Positions 28,560 through 37,173 of a DNA stretch of 64,000 bases are shown here, piece by piece. Numbering within the stretch: position 1 is the stretch's first letter; every line of letters starts with the position of its first letter. Location of the stretch: positions 62,001 through 126,000 of the forward strand of contig JACRJM010000010.1 in NCBI GenBank assembly GCA_016219965.1. Reading direction: 5' to 3'. Position numbers and translations under genes: made by a program. The notes beneath the pieces are model-generated. The model searched no databases. It was not told the DNA's origin and saw only the letters and a program-made list of their open reading frames with translations. The stretch is from Candidatus Schekmanbacteria bacterium (GTDB lineage Bacteria; Schekmanbacteria; GWA2-38-11; J061).

Positions 28560-29036
28560 AATATATAAGAGTTTTTTCATAACTATTGCATCTTCTCCGG
28601 TGTCCGAGTAGTATTTTTTGCGTCTTCCTATTTCAATGAACCCCTCACTTTCATATAAATGCCTTGCAGACATATTTGATACCCGCACTTCAAGAAACAT
28701 TTCATTTATCTTTTTTTCTATTGCCATTCCAACAACAAAGCGGAGAATCTCTCTTCCTATGCCAAGATTGCGAAGCTCAGGTTCCACCGCAACATTGGTT
28801 ATTTGCGCTTCATCAGCATCATCAAAAAGCCAGAAGCATATATATCCGACTATTTGTCCTTCACTGTTATCTTTGCGGGCAACATAATGATAGGATACTT
28901 TTATCTGGCACATTTCAAAAACAAACATGTCTACTGTCCATGGATTCGAAAAGGACCTTTTTTCTATGTCAATAACATCCTCGAGGTCATCAAATCCCAT
29001 CGGTGCAAAGTAAAGATTGATGGGACAATCACCCAT
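28554..29036 (-). CDS. rimI: Ribosomal-protein-alanine N-acetyltransferase (RimI-like)
   Basis: A 160-residue GNAT protein. The acetyl-CoA loop is LRNLGIGREILRF near residue 87 (consensus R/Q-x2-G-x-G/A). ITNVAVEPE before it and LEVRVSNMSARHLYESEGF after it are typical RimI segments. It acetylates the N-terminal Ala of ribosomal protein S18 in E. coli. It overlaps tsaB by eight bases, the usual tsaB-rimI pairing. Confidence 0.9.
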   Translation of the reverse strand: MGDCPINLYFAPMGFDDLEDVIDIEKRSFSNPWTVDMFVFEMCQIKVSYHYVARKDNSEGQIVGYICFWLFDDADEAQITNVAVEPELRNLGIGREILRFVVGMAIEKKINEMFLEVRVSNMSARHLYESEGFIEIGRRKKYYSDTGEDAIVMKKLLYIR

Positions 29037-29730
29037 GCTTTATCTCTGCATCAGATTGTCTGACATATAATGGCTTTACAGCCAATGCTGTCTCAGCTTT
29101 TTCTCCGGCAGCGATTTTTTTAAGAGCAGTTTGTGCTACGGCAAGAGCTGAGGGATATCTCAAATGAGCCGGAGCAAAAACTGCCCTCTCGCCCATGAGG
29201 AGTCTGATTTTTTTTTCGTATGTGTCAACGCCGTCTCCTAAAAATACCGCGCCATCATCTATAGCCGCACATACATCTTCTATTCTGGATGCAAGTTCAG
29301 GACTTGTTTTAATAAGAGAGCCGTCTCTTTCTCTTCTGAAAAAAGCTGAATAGACTTCACCTCTCCGGGCATCAAGCACCGGACAAATGATTGAGCTGCT
29401 GTCGCTTACTCTTCCAGCAAGCGCCTCAAGGGTGGAAACTGTTTTAACAGGTACTCCAGAGGAACAACTCAACCCTTTCGCAGTTGCAAGCCCTATCCGC
29501 AATCCGGTGAATGAACCCGGACCATTGGCAACTGCGATAAGCTCCATATTTTCCATTTGCAATCCCGTCATTTCGAACAGGCGATTGATGGAAGAGAGGA
29601 GTGTCTCAGCATAATTTTTACCGGCTTCTAAAACTATTTCAGCCGATTCACCGGGATTCACAGAATAAACAGCAACACTGCCGGTTCTGGTAGTTGTATC
29701 AATGGCAAGTGTTCTTACAGGTTCACCCAC
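29029..29730 (-). CDS. tsaB: tRNA threonylcarbamoyladenosine biosynthesis protein TsaB
   Basis: A 233-residue ASKHA-fold protein. It opens TLAIDTTTRTGSVAVYS, carries NRLFEMTGLQMENMELIAVANGPGSFTGLRIGLATAKGL (spanning residues about 48-88) and ends without the metal site of TsaD, as expected for TsaB. It is needed to modify A37 of ANN-decoding tRNAs. It overlaps rimI and the flavodoxin gene by eight bases each. Confidence 0.95.
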   Translation of the reverse strand: MGEPVRTLAIDTTTRTGSVAVYSVNPGESAEIVLEAGKNYAETLLSSINRLFEMTGLQMENMELIAVANGPGSFTGLRIGLATAKGLSCSSGVPVKTVSTLEALAGRVSDSSSIICPVLDARRGEVYSAFFRRERDGSLIKTSPELASRIEDVCAAIDDGAVFLGDGVDTYEKKIRLLMGERAVFAPAHLRYPSALAVAQTALKKIAAGEKAETALAVKPLYVRQSDAEIKHG

Positions 29731-30202
29731 GGTTAACCTTTAAAAGAAGTTCAGCTGTCTTTTCACCAAGAAGCCTGCACTCCTTCAGAATTTTTTCATC
29801 TGGTGCCCCTATGCCTGCCGGGCCGAAATGTCCTGCTGATGGTTCTCCCTTAACAATAAATCCATGGACCATAAGAGCCTTTAATATGTCAATGATGGTA
29901 AGTTCTCCTCCTCCCCCCTGCATACCGGTTGAAGAAAAAGCAGCGCCTACCTTCCATTCCAGTTTTTTGAAGTGCTTCACGCTAACATCAAAAAAACTTT
30001 TTATTTCTGCTGCCATAGATCCAAAGTAGTTAGGAGAACCCACTATCATCCCGTCATATTTAGGGATATCATCTACATTGACATCAGAAACTTTTTTAAC
30101 ATCCGCCTCTACACCCTTCTTTTTTATCCCCTCTCCGACTGCAACTGCCATCTTTTCAGTATTGCCGCTCTTTGAATGGTAGACAACAAGTATCTTTGAC
30201 AT
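29723..30202 (-). CDS. Flavodoxin-fold NAD(P)H:quinone oxidoreductase-like protein (WrbA/FldA type)
   Basis: A 159-residue flavodoxin-fold protein. The phosphate-binding loop is YHSKSGNTEKMA at residues 8-19, and GMIVGSPNYFGSMAAEIKSFFD and AFSSTGMQGGGGELTI supply the two flavin-contacting loops. Likely an FMN-dependent reductase or electron carrier. An eight-base overlap with tsaB suggests co-transcription, though a functional tie to tRNA modification is not evident. Confidence 0.82.
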   Translation of the reverse strand: MSKILVVYHSKSGNTEKMAVAVGEGIKKKGVEADVKKVSDVNVDDIPKYDGMIVGSPNYFGSMAAEIKSFFDVSVKHFKKLEWKVGAAFSSTGMQGGGGELTIIDILKALMVHGFIVKGEPSAGHFGPAGIGAPDEKILKECRLLGEKTAELLLKVNRG

Positions 30203-30306
30203 TAATCACCACCTCCAGAAAAAAATTGCAAAATAGACTCCCATTGATTATGATTCCCTAATAACCAAGCATCAAATCAATGTCAATTCCAAACAGAGGA
30301 ACGTCT

Positions 30307-31140
30307 ATGGAAAAAGTTTTCAAAGTAAAATTCTGGGGAGTCAGAGGGAGTATCTCAACCCCGGGAAAATCAACGGTAAAGTATGGAGGCAACACTCCGT
30401 GCGTGGAAGTAAGATGCGGGAACAATCTTTATATATGCGACGCAGGAAGCGGATTACGTGAGCTAGGGAAAGAAATACTTAAAAGAAAAAGCCATGAAAT
30501 AAAATTTCTTTTCTCACACTTTCACTGGGACCATATTCAGGGATTCCCTTTTTTCCTCCCCGTGTACAATAAAAATTATAAAATCACCATGTACGGCGAG
30601 TCAAAACTTTCCTATTCATTTGAACATCTTTTTTCAGGACAGGTAATGTTTCCCTATTTCCCGGTGACATTGCAGGAAATGGATGCAAAGATCTCGTTTG
30701 TAGAAATAAATAAGAATGAAGTGCTTAAGGACGGTGATGTCTTGATAAAGATGGGAAGGCTCAATCATCCTGGAGGATGCATGGGGTACAGAATCGAATA
30801 TAAAGGGAAGTCCTTCGTATATGCAACCGACACGGAGCATTTCAGCTGCATCGACAAATCCCTGTTCAATCTCGTAAAAGACTGTGATGTCATGGTCTAT
30901 GATGCAAACTATACGGAAGACGAATATTCAGGGAAGGAGGGATTCCCAAAAACAGGATGGGGGCACTCTACATGGAAAGCGGGGGTCGCTCTTGCAAAAG
31001 CGGCAAACGTAAAAAAACTTATCATCTTCCATCATGACCCTGACCATGACGACAAATTCATCGACAAAATCGAAGCAGATGCCCGGAAGGAATTCCCTGA
31101 ATCATACGCTGCTTACGAGGGAATGGAGTTAACATTATAA
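30307..31140 (+). CDS. MBL-fold metallohydrolase (cyclic-nucleotide phosphodiesterase-like)
   Basis: A 277-residue metallo-beta-lactamase-fold protein. The start is taken at 30307 because GAGGA (30296-30300) lies six bases before it. KFWGVRGSISTPG near residue 6 and FSHFHWDHIQGFPFF near residue 65 (the H-x-H-x-D-H metal motif) are clear. Later His/Asp ligands are in GRLNHPGG, YATDTEH and IFHHDPDHDD. This branch is annotated as class II-like cyclic nucleotide phosphodiesterase or RNase Z relative. The GAF/HD-GYP gene starts 14 bases downstream, so a nucleotide-signalling role is plausible. Confidence 0.82.
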   Translation: MEKVFKVKFWGVRGSISTPGKSTVKYGGNTPCVEVRCGNNLYICDAGSGLRELGKEILKRKSHEIKFLFSHFHWDHIQGFPFFLPVYNKNYKITMYGESKLSYSFEHLFSGQVMFPYFPVTLQEMDAKISFVEINKNEVLKDGDVLIKMGRLNHPGGCMGYRIEYKGKSFVYATDTEHFSCIDKSLFNLVKDCDVMVYDANYTEDEYSGKEGFPKTGWGHSTWKAGVALAKAANVKKLIIFHHDPDHDDKFIDKIEADARKEFPESYAAYEGMELTL

Positions 31141-31153
31141 TGGAAAATCAGAT

Positions 31154-32776
31154 TTGAGCAGCCTCTCAAAAAGTAAAAAAATCCCGCTTGAAAAAAAATA
31201 TAAGGCGCTTGAAAAAAACTTCAAAGAGTTGAACCGCATTGGAACTGCTCTTTCCTCAGAACGCGATTACGACAAGCTCCTTGCAATGATTCTGAAGAAG
31301 TGCAGGGAGCTTTCCGGGGCCGATGCGGGAAGCCTTTACCTGGTTGAGAAAGACGGAAACACGTCATGCCTTAAATTCAAACTTGCGCAGAACGACACAC
31401 TGTCACTTGAGAATGTCCTTGACCTCAAGCTTCCGTTAGATAAGAGCAGCCTTGCAGGTTATGTAGCCTCTACCGGCAAAACCCTTAATCTAAAAGACGC
31501 ATACTCAATCACCAAAAAAGCTGAATATTCCTTTAACAGAAGCTTTGACGAGTCAACCGGTTACAGGACAAAATCGCTCCTTGTAATACCGATGAAGAAC
31601 CACACAGGTGAAATAACAGGAGCTCTTCAGCTCATCAACAGGAAGAAAAATTTCAAATCAAAACTTACTGCTCCGGCTAAAACAGAAAAACAGGTGATAC
31701 CATTCAGCGCGGAAAATATAGAAATAGTAAGTTCCCTTGCAAGCCAGGCTGCCGTGTGCATAGAGAACAACCTTCTCTATAAAAACATAGAGACCCTCCT
31801 TGAAGGCTTCGTTAAGGCATCGGTAACGGCAATAGAGCAAAGAGACCCGACTACTGCAGGTCATTCCGAAAGGGTAGCCATACTCACAGTCAGGCTCGCT
31901 GAAATCATTAACAACCTTGACAGCGGCCCATACAGGGAAGTGAAGTTCAGCAATGAAGAAATCAAGGAAATCAGATATGCCACACTGCTTCATGACTTCG
32001 GGAAGGTAGGAGTGCGTGAAAATGTCCTGGTAAAAGCAAAAAAACTCTATCCTCTCGAGCTTGACATCATCAAACACCGCTTTGATTACATCAAGAAATA
32101 TCTTGAAAGAGAATACTACAGGGACAGATGCAGAGGAATAATAGATGAACCTCATTCACTCACAGTACGCGAATACTATCTGGATAACGCCGAGCAGCTT
32201 AAAAAGGAGATAGAAAATCTTGAAATGTACTTCTCCATAATAAGCAATGCAAATGAACCATCAATACTACCTGAAGAAAAAGCAGGAGAACTTTCAAAGC
32301 TCACAGACAGGTATTACCATATTGATGGAGAGAAAATACCTCTGCTTTCAGAGCATGAATTCCACTTCCTCAGTATAAAGAAGGGGAGCCTCACTGATGA
32401 AGAACGGTGCGAGATTGAATCACACGTGACACATACCTTCAATTTTCTCGACAAGATTCCATGGACTAAAGATTTAAAAAGGGTCCCGTCAATTGCATAT
32501 GCCCATCACGAAAAACTGGATGGCTCCGGCTATCCTCGCAGTGTTGATTTAAAACAGATACCCTTTCAGTCGAGGCTTATAACCATATCCGATATTTATG
32601 ATGCACTCACTGCAGCAGACAGACCATATAAAAAAGCCGTTATAGAAGAAAGAGCCCTTGACATATTGCTCGATGAGGCAAAAGCAAAAAAGCTTGACCA
32701 TTATCTGGTCAAGCTTTTCATTGATGCAAAAATATATGAGTTAGTCAGAGACTACAGGTTCAAAGGCGTTATTTAG
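31154..32776 (+). CDS. GAF domain - HD-GYP domain phosphodiesterase with an insertion
   Basis: A 540-residue cytoplasmic protein. A GAF sensor domain covers roughly residues 25-208. A helix leads to an HD-GYP domain: DPTTAGHSER (231-240), LLHDFGKVGV (278-287) with the HD pair at 280-281, then HHEKLDGSGYP (451-461). HD-GYP proteins hydrolyse cyclic di-GMP. About 115 residues (293-408) are inserted between the HD motif and the segment GSLTDEERCEIESHVTHT, which normally follows almost directly. The start is a TTG; an ATG 14 bases upstream runs into a stop. It is paired with the MBL-fold gene. Its last eight bases overlap the convergent neighbour. Confidence 0.85.
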   Translation: MSSLSKSKKIPLEKKYKALEKNFKELNRIGTALSSERDYDKLLAMILKKCRELSGADAGSLYLVEKDGNTSCLKFKLAQNDTLSLENVLDLKLPLDKSSLAGYVASTGKTLNLKDAYSITKKAEYSFNRSFDESTGYRTKSLLVIPMKNHTGEITGALQLINRKKNFKSKLTAPAKTEKQVIPFSAENIEIVSSLASQAAVCIENNLLYKNIETLLEGFVKASVTAIEQRDPTTAGHSERVAILTVRLAEIINNLDSGPYREVKFSNEEIKEIRYATLLHDFGKVGVRENVLVKAKKLYPLELDIIKHRFDYIKKYLEREYYRDRCRGIIDEPHSLTVREYYLDNAEQLKKEIENLEMYFSIISNANEPSILPEEKAGELSKLTDRYYHIDGEKIPLLSEHEFHFLSIKKGSLTDEERCEIESHVTHTFNFLDKIPWTKDLKRVPSIAYAHHEKLDGSGYPRSVDLKQIPFQSRLITISDIYDALTAADRPYKKAVIEERALDILLDEAKAKKLDHYLVKLFIDAKIYELVRDYRFKGVI

Positions 32777-33251
32777 CTCTTGTTATCCTGAAAAGACACT
32801 CACTGTCTCCTGACGGCATATGTTTCAGTCTTTCCCAATTCCCAACTTTGTACTTTTGTCCCATCTTGCAGTCCATGTTACAAACAAGGTCACACGGATC
32901 AGGAAGTTTATGTTTTTTTGTAGATTCCCAGTGAGGGCAAAGTTCAAGGTGTTCATACCAGGCAGGCCCATCTGCTTCGTCCTTCTTATCTATCCATATT
33001 TTCCAGCCCATTGCAGGGAAAATATCAACCTCAGCCATCATGATATCACCGATATCCTTGCCAAAGAAAACCTTCGAACGCTTTACGAAGTTCACCTCAA
33101 AAATATCATCATATACTTTTCTTCCTTTTTCAGGCCCGTATGTTGCAACAAGGTTCTGGTAAAGCTGGGGAAGCTTCATTGAAACTCTTTCAATAAGCAT
33201 CTCCCTCTGTTTTTCCCATGGAAAATCCTTGCCGACTATTTTTTCTTCCAT
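32769..33251 (-). CDS. Cys-motif protein, paralogue 1 (possible ATC-hydrolase-like family)
   Basis: A 160-residue soluble protein. It has a helical N-terminal half and a C-terminal half with LELCPHWES, CDLVCNMDC, GNWERL and GDSECLFRI. The same framework occurs in the neighbour at 33413-33904: C-P, P-C-D-x2-C, W-E and S-E-C-x-F-x-I. I think this matches the L-2-amino-thiazoline-4-carboxylic acid hydrolase-like domain family, but I am not certain. The cysteines could bind a metal or be catalytic. Paralogue 1 has an additional Cys (MDC). Confidence 0.6.
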   Translation of the reverse strand: MEEKIVGKDFPWEKQREMLIERVSMKLPQLYQNLVATYGPEKGRKVYDDIFEVNFVKRSKVFFGKDIGDIMMAEVDIFPAMGWKIWIDKKDEADGPAWYEHLELCPHWESTKKHKLPDPCDLVCNMDCKMGQKYKVGNWERLKHMPSGDSECLFRITRAK

Positions 33252-33288
33252 TTGTTCACCCCAGAGTAAAATTTAATTTACCATATTT

Positions 33289-33414
33289 AAAAAAAACAAG
33301 ATTTGAGGGGCAGACGCGAAAGCTGTCGGTGAGCAAAGCGGAGCATACTTTTCAGTATGTGAGCATTTGCGAACCGGCAGATGACAAAGTATGCCGCCAA
33401 ATATTGTTTTTTTT
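33289..33414. repeat. 126-bp near-perfect palindromic element
   Basis: The two 61-base halves (33289-33349 and 33354-33414) are complementary over most of their length around a TTTC loop. Outer arms are AAAAAAAACAA and TTGTTTTTTTT. Further paired blocks include GGCAGAC (33309-33315)/GTATGCC, CTGTCGGT (33323-33330)/ACCGGCAG (33373-33380), GCAAA/TTTGC and GCATACT/AGTATGT. It fills the gap between the two Cys-motif paralogues. With a T-run at the outer end on either strand it could end transcription in both directions, or be a MITE-like mobile palindrome. Confidence 0.8.
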
Positions 33415-33904
33415 AGTCTTTCCATTCTTTTATCTTAAATACACACTCGCTAGCGCCATCTCCCATACGGGATTTAATTTCCCAGCGCCCTCTTTTATCC
33501 TTAATAGCTAGCTCGACGTCATAGCTGCAGAGGAAGTCACAAGGAAGCTCCGGTGTTTTCATTTTTTTTGCCATATTTAAGAATGGGCAGTTTGTAAGAT
33601 GTTCGTAATAAGCTTTTTCTCCGCCTTCCTCTACCTCGTCTATAGTAAGCTCAAATCCGAGCATGGGAAAGCTTGTAAGCTCTTTTCTCATTAGGTCGCC
33701 CACAGGGAGTTTGCCGCCGGGGAAATTCTTGCGGATTCTCTGTATTCCTTCATCATAAAGTCTTTTAAAAACTTCAGTCCCTTTTTCTTCTCCAAGAACC
33801 TTCTTAAGATCAAAGTAAAGGTTGATCCTTTCAGCCGCAAGGCCCTCGCATATTTTCTTCCATTTTTCCTCTACCGGCGTAGGATTCGGGGTAGGTAATT
33901 TCAT
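33413..33904 (-). CDS. Cys-motif protein, paralogue 2
   Basis: A 163-residue homologue of the protein at 32769-33251. It shares the layout of a helical N-terminal part (EEKGTEVFKRLYDEGI), a central FPMLGFELTIDE, then YYEHLTNCPFLN, PCDFLCSYDVELA, GRWEI and ASECVFKI. Both may belong to the ATC-hydrolase-like family; the function is unknown. It starts from an ATG preceded by GGAGGTTAAA. It lies upstream of paralogue 1 on the same strand, and the palindrome lies between them. Confidence 0.6.
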   Translation of the reverse strand: MKLPTPNPTPVEEKWKKICEGLAAERINLYFDLKKVLGEEKGTEVFKRLYDEGIQRIRKNFPGGKLPVGDLMRKELTSFPMLGFELTIDEVEEGGEKAYYEHLTNCPFLNMAKKMKTPELPCDFLCSYDVELAIKDKRGRWEIKSRMGDGASECVFKIKEWKD

Positions 33905-34057
33905 TTTTAACCTCCTGTAAAGTTGTTTTAAATTGTTTACAGCGCATTCGCTGCATTAAAGGCACATTATGACAAGTGGTTAGCACACGGTGCGGAAGTT
34001 GTCAATAATACGAAACACAACGCCAAACATTGTCCTCAATTGGTTAACCTGCATTTT

Positions 34058-34666
34058 TCAATACAAATCAGGTTTGATATCAGGGGAGCAAAGCCTGTAT
34101 TCCTGTGCAATACCAAAGACGCTTCCTCCGTCATCAGTCGGGCCGAAATAGACCGGAAGATTAATCTCTTTTATCCTTTCCTCGCGGCTCATGCCAAGGA
34201 ACTTCTCATCAATCGATACATCAACTATATCTGCGATAAAAGTTATCTGCGTTTTACTCGGGTTCATTGTCTGGGCAACGCGGCATTCTAAATGCTGTCT
34301 GCACTCCTTTATGCGGGGAGGCATTACTTTATTAGATGCAATGGCAGTAAGCTTCGCATATTCCATCTCATTTACACCTTCAGGATAAAAGCGTCCTGTC
34401 TCTGCAACAGCCTCACAAAGCTCGGCTCCCGGATAATTTACAACGAACTCCCCGGTAGCTTCGATGTTTTGCGGGGTATGCCAGCTCCTGTTACAGCTCA
34501 GCATTATCTGCGGTGATTTTTTTGAAGCACAAAATGGGATAACAAGGGAGTAGGGCGCAGCGTTAATCTTCCCCCCGCTGTCCACAGTGGTTATTATTGT
34601 AACAGGAAATGGCAGAACAAGCTGGTCAAGATGCCAGAGAAACTCAACTTCGATACTTTTCTTCAT
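34058..34666 (-). CDS. Flavin reductase family protein (FMN-binding split barrel)
   Basis: A 202-residue protein of the flavin reductase-like family. It shows FPVTIITTVDSGGKINAAPYS near residue 20 and SPQIMLSCNRSWHTPQNIEATGEFVVN near residue 51, where the flavin-binding Ser, Arg and Thr residues lie. Such proteins are FMN reductases or FMN-dependent detoxification enzymes. It lies 80 bases downstream of hicA on the same strand, and GGAGCG precedes the ATG. Confidence 0.83.
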   Translation of the reverse strand: MKKSIEVEFLWHLDQLVLPFPVTIITTVDSGGKINAAPYSLVIPFCASKKSPQIMLSCNRSWHTPQNIEATGEFVVNYPGAELCEAVAETGRFYPEGVNEMEYAKLTAIASNKVMPPRIKECRQHLECRVAQTMNPSKTQITFIADIVDVSIDEKFLGMSREERIKEINLPVYFGPTDDGGSVFGIAQEYRLCSPDIKPDLY

Positions 34667-34746
34667 GATCGCTCCTTTAAATTTTCAAATCCAATGAATT
34701 GAACAAAAGCAAGGAACTTTATTATTTCATGGCAGGAGAATATATT

Positions 34747-34968
34747 TTATTTTTTAAGAAAGTCAGCAATATCTTCTTTTGACAACCCGCACTGCTTCAG
34801 AATACCAAGGAAAGTTCCTTTGGCAAGTTCTTCATGGAGAGGAACAACAGCTTTATAAACTCCTTTCTGGAGGCTTACATGACTGCCTTTTTGACGAACT
34901 ATTTGAAAACCATCTTTTTTTAAAATTTGAATAAGTTCTTTACCAGACAAAACTGGAAGTTTAACCAC
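34747..34968 (-). CDS. hicA: HicA mRNA-interferase toxin
   Basis: A 73-residue dsRBD-like protein of the HicA/YcfA family: LSGKELIQILKKDGFQIVRQKGSHVSLQ, with the catalytic His at residue 30, and VPLHEELAKGTFLGILKQCGLS. HicA cleaves mRNA when not bound by HicB. It overlaps hicB by eight bases. In this order (hicB first) the antitoxin is translated before the toxin. Confidence 0.92.
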   Translation of the reverse strand: MVKLPVLSGKELIQILKKDGFQIVRQKGSHVSLQKGVYKAVVPLHEELAKGTFLGILKQCGLSKEDIADFLKK

Positions 34969-35182
34969 CTATGACAACCTCAAGCGGATACATTACTATT
35001 TCACCTGTGCTTTCAGGTACATCTTCTTCTCCGAAACTTTCAAGATAGAGTTCTACCGCCTCCTTGAGGTTTATCTGAGCCTCTTCTATCGTTTTTCCCT
35101 GGCTTACCACTCCCAACTCAACACAATGGCTTACATACCATTTTTCTTCTTTAGTTATTACCGCCGTAAATTTCTTTGACAT
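34961..35182 (-). CDS. hicB: HicB antitoxin (short form)
   Basis: A 73-residue partial RNase H-fold protein: FTAVITKEEKWYVSHCVELGVVSQGKTIEEAQINLKEAVELYLE. It lacks the C-terminal DNA-binding domain of longer HicBs, so it may not repress its own promoter directly. AAGGA lies eight bases before the ATG, and an almost ideal promoter lies at 35204-35232. Confidence 0.9.
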   Translation of the reverse strand: MSKKFTAVITKEEKWYVSHCVELGVVSQGKTIEEAQINLKEAVELYLESFGEEDVPESTGEIVMYPLEVVIGG

Positions 35183-35203
35183 AGTTTATCCTTTTTAAAA
35201 TTT

Positions 35204-35232
35204 ATTATAATGTGTTTTTTTAGAAAATCCAA
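35204..35232 (-). promoter_or_regulatory. Promoter of hicBA
   Basis: On the minus strand TTGGAT (35227-35232), a 17-base spacer and a perfect TATAAT (35204-35209). RNA would begin about 15 bases before the hicB ATG, giving a very short leader. Confidence 0.6.
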
Positions 35233-35261
35233 TATTAAAGCCTATTATCCTTATATATTAA

Positions 35262-37019
35262 TCAGTTGATATACCCTAATGATTTGAGGCGTTCTTTCAT
35301 GAGCTTGTCGCTGCCGCCTGAAACAGAAGCCTTTAAGTTCTGAAGAGGAATATGGCTGTCATATGAGCTAATTACACCTCTGTATGCTTTATCCCCGCTC
35401 GTTTCATTGAGGATTGATGAAATTATCTTGCCGTCCATATCCGTTCCTACAGGAAGCCCGAATATGGAAAGGATTGTAGGTGTAACGTCAAGGGTAGTTA
35501 CCTCACGCCCCTCTTTTGCATTACCATTGATGATATCAATGCCTGCGCTTAAAAATATCCCTTTGGGGTTATGGTCGCCGGAAAGATCATAAAGGTCGAA
35601 CAACTTGTCAACAGACACACCTGCATCTTCAAATTTTATCATGTCATCTGAAGGAAGCTGATATTTGACCTTTACATTGATTATTTTTTTTGTGCTGTCA
35701 TATGAGATATCCTCAACAAGCTTTCCTCCATTTGCAAGTGTGAGCTTGCCGAGCCTATCTTTGAGGTCCTCATAGATTTTTTTTGCATCTTCTTCTGTCT
35801 TCACACTGCCGCCGGGGAAAATTCCAGCAAAATTTATCTTAATCTCCCTCATGTTACTTTTAGGAAATGCCTGTGAATCAAAGCAACTGCTGTTGCTATA
35901 ATCAATATTCCCGTCTTCAAGCATTTTCAGGAAACCTAGCTTTTCAAGCACTCTGTTTAACTGGAAAACGCGGCTTCGTGAGTCATTCTTCTTCTCAAAC
36001 CCATGGTCTGAAACTATTATTACATCAGTGTTTGAGTCAGAAGCCTTTAAAATCTCCCCAACATATCCGTCAGCCACTATGTAATACTGCTCAATAATTG
36101 AGTTGAATGCACTTCCCTTAATTTTTTTCGACTCATCAAATTCTTTCCAGAAAAAATGGGAAGAAGCATCTACACCTTCAAAATAAACAGCCTGAAAATC
36201 AATATTCCTGTCTTTGCCGTTAAGATAACTGAACACCTCTTTTCCCATGAAATCAGCCTTATAAATATTAAGCATGGATTTTAGATGATCTTCCCTGTAC
36301 GGATCTTTCTCACTTGAGAGAGCAGAGTTAAGTAATTTATAAAAATCAGATGATTCAAACTTTTCCGTTGAGGCTGCTGCCATATTATTTTTTAATTCAT
36401 CTGCAAGGGAGTCCGGATAGGTCAGCCTTTCTGAGCCTTCAGTATAAGCTTTGCTGATCTTGCCAAGCTTCATGTCATTCTCTGCGCCGATTGGACCTGC
36501 CTGAAATACATTGAGAAAAAATTTCTGTGAAACCATGTAGCCGTTTACCTTCTCTGCAGGCCAGCTTGCCCACCATCCTGTAACTGAGACTTTCTTCCCA
36601 AAATGGGAAAGTATATTCCATATGGCATTTGTCTTCCTGTCAATGCTTGTGGCAGGTATCTCTTCATATTCTCCCGGTGTGCTTACAAGGAAGTTCTTTA
36701 TTCCGTGTTTTTCAGGGAGCTTCCCCGTAGCAACGCTTGCCCAGATGACAGGAGAAAAGGCGGAATAGCGCGTATAGAAATCAGCCTTTGTCCCTTTTTC
36801 TAAAAGAGATTTAATATTTGGGACCCAGCCTGCATCTATGAGAGGCTGAAGAACATCCCATGTAGCACCGTCAAGCCCAATAAGAATAACCTTCCTGTGA
36901 GGGAGCTGAGTAGAGTCAATATTCTCAAACTTTATGACAGCAGGCTTTTTTGTATAAAAGGCATAATATGCCCCTGCTATTAAAACTATGAGCAAAACAA
37001 CTGTAAGGATTTTTTTCAT
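35262..37019 (-). CDS. Membrane-anchored alkaline-phosphatase-superfamily phosphodiesterase/nucleotide pyrophosphatase
   Basis: A 585-residue protein. Residues 4-22 form an N-terminal hydrophobic anchor or signal. VILIGLDGATWDVLQPLIDAG near residue 44 carries the first metal Asp and nucleophilic Thr of type I phosphodiesterases. SAFSPVIWASVATGKLPEKHGI and, later, VIIVSDHGFEKK and GDHNPKGIFLSAG supply the remaining metal ligands. It should act outside the inner membrane on phosphodiesters, phosphonates or sulfates. The gene is alone on its strand, divergent from the ThDP gene. Confidence 0.85.
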   Translation of the reverse strand: MKKILTVVLLIVLIAGAYYAFYTKKPAVIKFENIDSTQLPHRKVILIGLDGATWDVLQPLIDAGWVPNIKSLLEKGTKADFYTRYSAFSPVIWASVATGKLPEKHGIKNFLVSTPGEYEEIPATSIDRKTNAIWNILSHFGKKVSVTGWWASWPAEKVNGYMVSQKFFLNVFQAGPIGAENDMKLGKISKAYTEGSERLTYPDSLADELKNNMAAASTEKFESSDFYKLLNSALSSEKDPYREDHLKSMLNIYKADFMGKEVFSYLNGKDRNIDFQAVYFEGVDASSHFFWKEFDESKKIKGSAFNSIIEQYYIVADGYVGEILKASDSNTDVIIVSDHGFEKKNDSRSRVFQLNRVLEKLGFLKMLEDGNIDYSNSSCFDSQAFPKSNMREIKINFAGIFPGGSVKTEEDAKKIYEDLKDRLGKLTLANGGKLVEDISYDSTKKIINVKVKYQLPSDDMIKFEDAGVSVDKLFDLYDLSGDHNPKGIFLSAGIDIINGNAKEGREVTTLDVTPTILSIFGLPVGTDMDGKIISSILNETSGDKAYRGVISSYDSHIPLQNLKASVSGGSDKLMKERLKSLGYIN

Positions 37020-37173
37020 TATTTTTTAATTCTCCCTGATGTTATTATCACTCTCAAAATAAGTATACCGGGTTCGAGCCACAAAATCAAATCACTTTGC
37101 GCTTGACTAACAGACACCATTTTGCTTATTCAAATTTGATCCTGCCTTTCTCCAAAATTACGGAGGTTTTGTA

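Noticed and set aside
37060-37085. GGGTTCGAGCC resembling a tRNA T-arm
   Set aside because: The flanks do not pair beyond two bases and no D-arm, anticodon arm or acceptor stem fits upstream; the sequence to the left is the start of a phosphatase gene.
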